A stretch of DNA of 64,000 nt from Bacillota bacterium (lineage in GTDB: Bacteria; Bacillota; UBA4882; UBA8346): positions 1-64,000 of the forward strand of contig JAEZFP010000032.1 in the NCBI GenBank assembly GCA_023417475.1, read 5' to 3'. Below, in pieces: positions 60,035 to 64,000 of the stretch (its first letter is position 1; each line of letters opens with the position of its first letter). The notes below the pieces were generated by a model. It ran no database searches. It saw only the letters and a list, made by a program, of their open reading frames with translations, and was not told the origin of the DNA. The translations under genes were made by a program, and so were the position numbers.

Positions 60035-61096
60035 ATGAAACCGGTCTCCCAAATCAAGCTCGGCATTATCGGAAGCGGTCAAGTTACAATTCAGCGCCAT
60101 ATCCCGTCAGTCCGCTTTCTAGCCGATCCGGAAGTGGCAATTGTGGCAGTGGCCGACTCGAAACCGGGTGTGGCAGAGGCGGTAGCCCGGAACAATGAGA
60201 TTCCGTCGTATTTCACAGATTACCGTGATCTGCTGGCTTCCGATACGATCAATACCGTTGCGATCTGCACCCCGACGTTTACCCATGCCGAAATCGCGAT
60301 TGTGGCTTTGCAGGCGGGGAAACATGTTTATTTGGAAAAGCCGGTAACTCAAAATGAGGCGGAAATGAAGGCGATTATGCAGGTCGCGGCCGAGTCTGAG
60401 CTAGTCCTTGTTGCCGGATCCAACGGTTTACTGCAATGCCAAATGCAGGTAATGAAGCAACTAATTGCCAGCAAAGTCCTGGGTGAAGTCTATTCGATAA
60501 GCATTGAACGGGTCGCCGCCCGGGCAACGGGAGATCGCCAACGGCAAACCATGGGCGAAGACGGCGTTATCTTGGAAAATGCCTCCCACGGCGTAGAATG
60601 GGCGTTATGGTTCTTAGGCGATCCCAAACCGGTAACGGTTACCGCGATCGGATATTACAAATACGAAAATCTCAGCCGGCAACAGCGCGACCCCCGGGAA
60701 GTGGAGGATTCTTTGCTGGCCTTAATCCAATTCGAAAACGGCAGCAGTTTTATGTATAAGGTGCTGCGCTCCGCGGTCACCCCGACGGTTTATCAAATGA
60801 ATATTTACGGCGATCAGGGCTCGATCAAATACGACGTTCACAAATGTTATAAGGAAAAATCCGACGAATGCCTTTGGTTTTATCAGCAAAACAGCGACGG
60901 AGTCGTGGTCGAGTCGAAACCGTTAATTCCATACGGCCGGAATCACGCCGCCATGTACCGGCATTTCTTCGAGTGTATCCGTGCCGGGAAACCTTCGCCG
61001 ATCAGCGATGGCCGCCGCGCCTTGACGGTGATGAAAATTTTGGATGCGCTTCATTGTTCTGTTCAGCAAAACGGAAGCCAGATCAAACTGGATTGA
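60035..61096 (+). CDS. Gfo/Idh/MocA-family sugar oxidoreductase
   Basis: A 353-residue NAD(P)-dependent dehydrogenase. The nucleotide fold is KLGIIGSGQVTIQRHIP, the catalytic Lys lies in VYLEKPVTQN (EKP motif), and the C-terminal beta-sheet domain starts around residue 125. Substrates are sugars or inositols. The isomerase gene follows by 30 bases, a common pairing in sugar-acid and inositol pathways. AAGGAGG precedes the ATG. Confidence 0.92.
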   Translation: MKPVSQIKLGIIGSGQVTIQRHIPSVRFLADPEVAIVAVADSKPGVAEAVARNNEIPSYFTDYRDLLASDTINTVAICTPTFTHAEIAIVALQAGKHVYLEKPVTQNEAEMKAIMQVAAESELVLVAGSNGLLQCQMQVMKQLIASKVLGEVYSISIERVAARATGDRQRQTMGEDGVILENASHGVEWALWFLGDPKPVTVTAIGYYKYENLSRQQRDPREVEDSLLALIQFENGSSFMYKVLRSAVTPTVYQMNIYGDQGSIKYDVHKCYKEKSDECLWFYQQNSDGVVVESKPLIPYGRNHAAMYRHFFECIRAGKPSPISDGRRALTVMKILDALHCSVQQNGSQIKLD

Positions 61097-61126
61097 CTGT
61101 AATTGATTTGCCAAGAGGTGAAAAAA

Positions 61127-61969
61127 ATGATTGGGCTTGGTTGCCATTCCCGGAATTACGGTTCCGGAACACCGGAAGCGATTTTCGATTTTATCATGAA
61201 ATTAGGGTTTGAATACATCGATGTTGATGCGGTTGGCACGATCCGACAAGCCGACGTGTTGGCGAGTCCGGAAAAGAACGCCGTTTTGACCCGGGAGCTT
61301 TCGGAGAAATTTAAACTTAAACTCGCGGAATATTTTATGGGCGAGGTATTGGTTGAGGGAAAAGGGGTAAATCCCAGCCAACCCGATCCCGGTTTGCGGG
61401 AACGAATGGTGAGTAACTTTGCCGTCATCTGCCGTTTTGCCCGGCAAGCCGGTTTCGTGAGCATTATGGGGGCCGTCGGTTCCTTTCAGCCGGAAATCGG
61501 TTATGACCGTTCGTTTGAACATGCGGCAACAACACTGCAAATGATGACGACGGTTGCCCGTGATCACGGCGTGGCGTTTCATGTTGAACCCAATCGCCAT
61601 TCGTTGCTGGATTCCCCGCAACGCGCCTTGGCAATGGTTAAGCGAGTGCCGGAATTGCGGTTTACCGTTGATTTTTTACATTATCAGGTGAACGGTTTTT
61701 GCCAAAATGAAACCCTCGAACTGTTGGCTTATGCCGGTCACATGCACGCGCGCCAAGCGGCGGTCAATTGGCCCAAGTGCCCCTATGAATACGGGGAAAT
61801 TGATTACGACGCGATCATCCAACGATTGGTGGAGTTACGCTGGAATGGCGTTATTACGCTGGAGTTCTGGAATGGGCCGGCGGAGGAAGCGGCAGGAATC
61901 AGTCCCGTTGATCAGACCATTTTGATGCGGTACGAATTAAAACGGTTGCTCCGGAAATATCTGGGTTGA
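61127..61969 (+). CDS. sugar phosphate isomerase/epimerase family TIM-barrel protein
   Basis: A 280-residue xylose-isomerase-like TIM barrel. Likely metal ligands are Glu in VAFHVEPNRHS, Asp in FTVDFLHYQ, His in GHMHARQA and Glu in VITLEFW. I start at MIGLGCHS with GAGGTG six bases upstream. It is related in fold, but not closely, to the isomerase at 1.3 kb. It ends the unit that starts with the cupin or malic enzyme gene. Confidence 0.87.
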   Translation: MIGLGCHSRNYGSGTPEAIFDFIMKLGFEYIDVDAVGTIRQADVLASPEKNAVLTRELSEKFKLKLAEYFMGEVLVEGKGVNPSQPDPGLRERMVSNFAVICRFARQAGFVSIMGAVGSFQPEIGYDRSFEHAATTLQMMTTVARDHGVAFHVEPNRHSLLDSPQRALAMVKRVPELRFTVDFLHYQVNGFCQNETLELLAYAGHMHARQAAVNWPKCPYEYGEIDYDAIIQRLVELRWNGVITLEFWNGPAEEAAGISPVDQTILMRYELKRLLRKYLG

Positions 61970-62029
61970 GCCCAGCTGAAACCGGCCGGCGGTTCCCCTT
62001 TCATAGATTTGGATAGTTCATCGCATAAT

Positions 62030-62052
62030 AACCACGTTAGTGGTTTTTTTTT
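62030..62052 (+). terminator. terminator after the isomerase gene
   Basis: AACCAC, loop GTTA, GTGGTT, followed by seven Ts. The stem is short but the T-run is strong. Confidence 0.78.
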
Positions 62053-62168
62053 GGCCAATTTTCCGTTTCCTGATTGAAGAAAAAGCGCCAAAGCGAGTCA
62101 ACCGACCCTTGAATGCCATATGATCTTACTAAGATGAATTGCGATCCATTTTGAACGGACGGTGATTG

Positions 62169-62939
62169 GTGATTAAAACGGAAACGAACCAGCCGTGTCC
62201 GGTCGAACTGAACCGGAAGGAAAAAGCGTTGCGTTTGATTGACCGGGTGATCGAAGACTGTCTGGATCTGGGGTTTACCCTTGAGCAACTACGGGCGTTG
62301 GTCACGATCCATATCCGCGAGAAGGAAGAGTCGTTTCAAAAGGTCCGTGTGTTGTTTATTGACTGCAATGAAGAGCAGTTGCACAATTTCAGCCGCGAGT
62401 TTCGCGAGTTGGTCCGGGTGGAGATCGTTCCCCTGTTACTCGACCACTTTTTAAATCTGGAAATGGCCAATGCCGCCTTGGTCCGGGAAGCCGATCTGAT
62501 CGTCACCACCACCACCCACCGCCACGATGTGCAAATGATGGTCAAAGCCTTGGGTTTGCCTCATGAAGTGGTGTCGGTCTGCGCTCAACCCCAGACGGAG
62601 ATCTTGATCACCCTGGTCCGTTTGGCGGGCCAAGGTCCGCTTGGCATGGTCTGTTTGAGCGATCGTTTTCCGGCTGTCGTCCATCGGGCTTTGGCCAAAG
62701 TGGGGATCTTCAATCTGAAACTGGACTATACGACCACCCGCGACCCCGAAGTCTTACAAGCTTTTGTTGAGGCCCACGTCATTTTACTGACTTTCTCCGA
62801 GCGGTACGCCGAGGTGAAAGCCATTGCCGGCGATCGCGAGGTCATCTCGTATATCCACCGGCTCGATCACGGCTCCGTCAATCTGGTCCGTCGGGTGATT
62901 GAACGGGTGATGGGTGGTCCGGTCAAACGAGGCGAATGA
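62169..62939 (+). CDS. effector-domain-only relative of GntR-type regulators
   Basis: A 256-residue protein resembling the C-terminal ligand-binding domain of a GntR subfamily in Firmicutes: a helical start (LDLGFTLEQLRALV), then two alternating alpha/beta lobes (VRVLFIDCNEEQL, READLIVTTTTH, EVVSVCAQPQTEIL, GPLGMVCLSDRF). No winged helix precedes it and the upstream bases hold a terminator, so the DNA-binding part is missing. It is coupled by an ATGA overlap to the glutamate mutase S gene, and may sense a metabolite for that enzyme. Family call from memory, so moderate certainty. Confidence 0.6.
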   Translation: MIKTETNQPCPVELNRKEKALRLIDRVIEDCLDLGFTLEQLRALVTIHIREKEESFQKVRVLFIDCNEEQLHNFSREFRELVRVEIVPLLLDHFLNLEMANAALVREADLIVTTTTHRHDVQMMVKALGLPHEVVSVCAQPQTEILITLVRLAGQGPLGMVCLSDRFPAVVHRALAKVGIFNLKLDYTTTRDPEVLQAFVEAHVILLTFSERYAEVKAIAGDREVISYIHRLDHGSVNLVRRVIERVMGGPVKRGE

Positions 62940-63385
62940 TGAAAAAACCAACGCTAGTCATGGGTGTAATCGGCCTGGATGTTCATGCCGTCGGCAATAA
63001 GATTTTGGAGCGGGCTTTTGCCGAAGCCGGGTTTGAAGTCGTCAACCTGGGCGTGATGGTCTCGCAAAACGAGTTTATCCATGCCGCGATTGAAACCGCG
63101 GCGGAGGTGATCATCATCTCGTCGCTATACGGCCATGCCGAGTTGGACTGCCGCGGTCTCCGCGAGAAATGTCTTGAGGCCGGAATCGGCAACATCCTCA
63201 TCTATGTCGGCGGGAATCTGGTCGTGGGCAAAGCCGCCTTTGAAACCGTGGCACAGACTTTTAAGCAGATGGGATTCGACCGGGTTTATCCACCCGGAAC
63301 CTTACCGGAGGTAGCGATTGCCGATTTGCGGCAGGACCTGCACATAACCGCTGAATTTCTTAAGGGGCGGGAGGGTGAACCATGA
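62936..63385 (+). CDS. glmS: methylaspartate (glutamate) mutase, S subunit
   Basis: A 149-residue cobalamin-binding subunit. The B12 motif DxHxxG is explicit as GLDVHAVGNKIL (Asp15, His17, Gly20), with ISSLYGHAE and YVGGNLVVG completing the site. With subunit E it rearranges L-glutamate to threo-3-methylaspartate. Both ends overlap neighbours by four bases (ATGA), so the three genes are translationally coupled. The chaperone-like GlmL, usually between S and E, is absent here. Confidence 0.92.
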   Translation: MMKKPTLVMGVIGLDVHAVGNKILERAFAEAGFEVVNLGVMVSQNEFIHAAIETAAEVIIISSLYGHAELDCRGLREKCLEAGIGNILIYVGGNLVVGKAAFETVAQTFKQMGFDRVYPPGTLPEVAIADLRQDLHITAEFLKGREGEP

Positions 63386-64000
63386 CGGAATTGCGGAACG
63401 TTTGTCTCAGTGAAGGCGATTTTAAGGCGTTGCGGCAGACCGTGTTGGCGCAGTGGCCGACCGGCGCCGAGGTTGATTTGGATGTTGCGCTCGCGTATCA
63501 ACGGGCGATTCCGGCGGCCAAACGTTTTACCAACCGGCTGGCGCAAGCGCAAGCGGATGGGCGAATTTTAATCCAACCCCGGGCGGGGGTGGCGTTAGTC
63601 GAAGAACAGATCGCTTTGTTGCGCTACCTGGAAACCACGGGTGAAGCCGATTTATTGCCTACCACGGTCGACAGTTATACCCGCCAGAACCGGTATCAGG
63701 AAGCGCAGGAAGGCATTGTCGCCAGCCGCAACGCCGGACGTTCGATGCTGAACGGATTTCCCATTGTCAATTATGGCGTCCCCGAAACCCGCAAAGTCGT
63801 TGAAGCGGTTAAGCTGCCCATCCAAGTACGGCACGGCACGCCCGACGCCCGGTTGTTGGCGGAGATTTCGTTGGCGGCCGGTTTTACCGCGTTTGAAGGC
63901 GGGGGAATCTCCTACAATATTCCGTATGCCAAAGCGATTCCTTTGGAGACCACCATTGGTTATTGGCAATATGTCGACCGGTTGGTCGGTTGGTATGAAG
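63382..64000 (+). CDS. glmE: methylaspartate (glutamate) mutase, E subunit (cut by window end)
   Basis: The first 206 residues of the catalytic subunit, normally about 480 long. LLPTTVDSYTRQNRYQEAQ, SMLNGFPIVNYG and IQVRHGTPDARLLAEISL are characteristic blocks of the TIM-barrel substrate domain. GAGGGTG precedes the ATG, which overlaps the S-subunit stop. The gene runs off the right edge. Confidence 0.93.
   Translation, partial: MTELRNVCLSEGDFKALRQTVLAQWPTGAEVDLDVALAYQRAIPAAKRFTNRLAQAQADGRILIQPRAGVALVEEQIALLRYLETTGEADLLPTTVDSYTRQNRYQEAQEGIVASRNAGRSMLNGFPIVNYGVPETRKVVEAVKLPIQVRHGTPDARLLAEISLAAGFTAFEGGGISYNIPYAKAIPLETTIGYWQYVDRLVGWYE

Overview
The window looks like chromosomal DNA of a fermentative, spore-former-like Bacillota (Firmicutes) member that probably has two membranes. 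AGGAGG-type ribosome sites precede most genes, and the families present are typical of Firmicutes (DegV, DUF2935, DUF1294, MocR, YesM/YesN, BMP-type nucleoside transporter, DUF2087 with GIY-YIG). None of the three ABC substrate-binding proteins carries a lipobox cysteine; all have ordinary signal-peptidase-I leaders. That fits a periplasm, as in diderm lineages such as Limnochordia/Hydrogenispora-like bacteria. The taxonomic placement is inference. No rRNA, tRNA, CRISPR array, transposase or phage gene was recognised.

Layout. 0-7.4 kb: pectinesterase and a TIM-barrel isomerase (minus strand), an acyltransferase and an MFS exporter (plus), then a UlaG-like hydrolase, Hsp20 and uridine kinase (minus). 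7.6-15.5 kb: housekeeping genes (DUF1294, DUF190-CBS, SfsA, MocR regulator, DapF, DUF2935, GapN-like dehydrogenase). 15.5-20.3 kb: a complete BMP-type nucleoside ABC importer. 20.4-31.5 kb: mixed small operons (metallohydrolases, MurG paralogue, ATL, serine protease, DegV, MIF-like protein, DedA, J-domain and LRR proteins, inositol phosphatase, rhomboid-like protein, PrcB-like protein). 31.6-35.6 kb: aconitase-family hydratase, YhcH protein and an SGNH esterase.

36.1-48.0 kb reads as a beta-mannoside-type utilisation locus: phosphomannomutase, YesM/YesN two-component system, CUT1 importer without its own ATPase, GH130 phosphorylase, CE7 esterase and an FAD oxidoreductase. GH130 enzymes release mannose-1-phosphate, which the phosphomannomutase would channel into central metabolism; the esterases would deacetylate oligomers. 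A roughly 40-bp element is shared by the promoters of the phosphomannomutase and the importer and abuts the -35 box in both, so it is a good candidate site for the YesN-type regulator.

48.4-50.1 kb: two DUF2087 proteins and a GIY-YIG protein behind a perfect consensus promoter. 53.0-58.2 kb: an oligogalacturonate system (two permeases, binding protein, PL22 oligogalacturonate lyase, IclR regulator), which goes with the pectinesterase at the start. 58.3-62.0 kb: malic enzyme, cupin, Gfo/Idh oxidoreductase and a sugar isomerase. 62.2-64.0 kb: start of a glutamate mutase operon, cut by the window edge.

The most unusual features lie between genes. A 47.95-48.27 kb array of 21-bp units carries about ten DnaA-box-like 9-mers in one helical register. 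A second 21-bp array at 35.7 kb reads as a 56-codon protein of KVEKYYC-type heptads whose units differ mainly at third codon positions. There is a perfect 34-bp palindrome at 56.2 kb, and a ribosome site separated from its start codon by a small hairpin at 50.4 kb.
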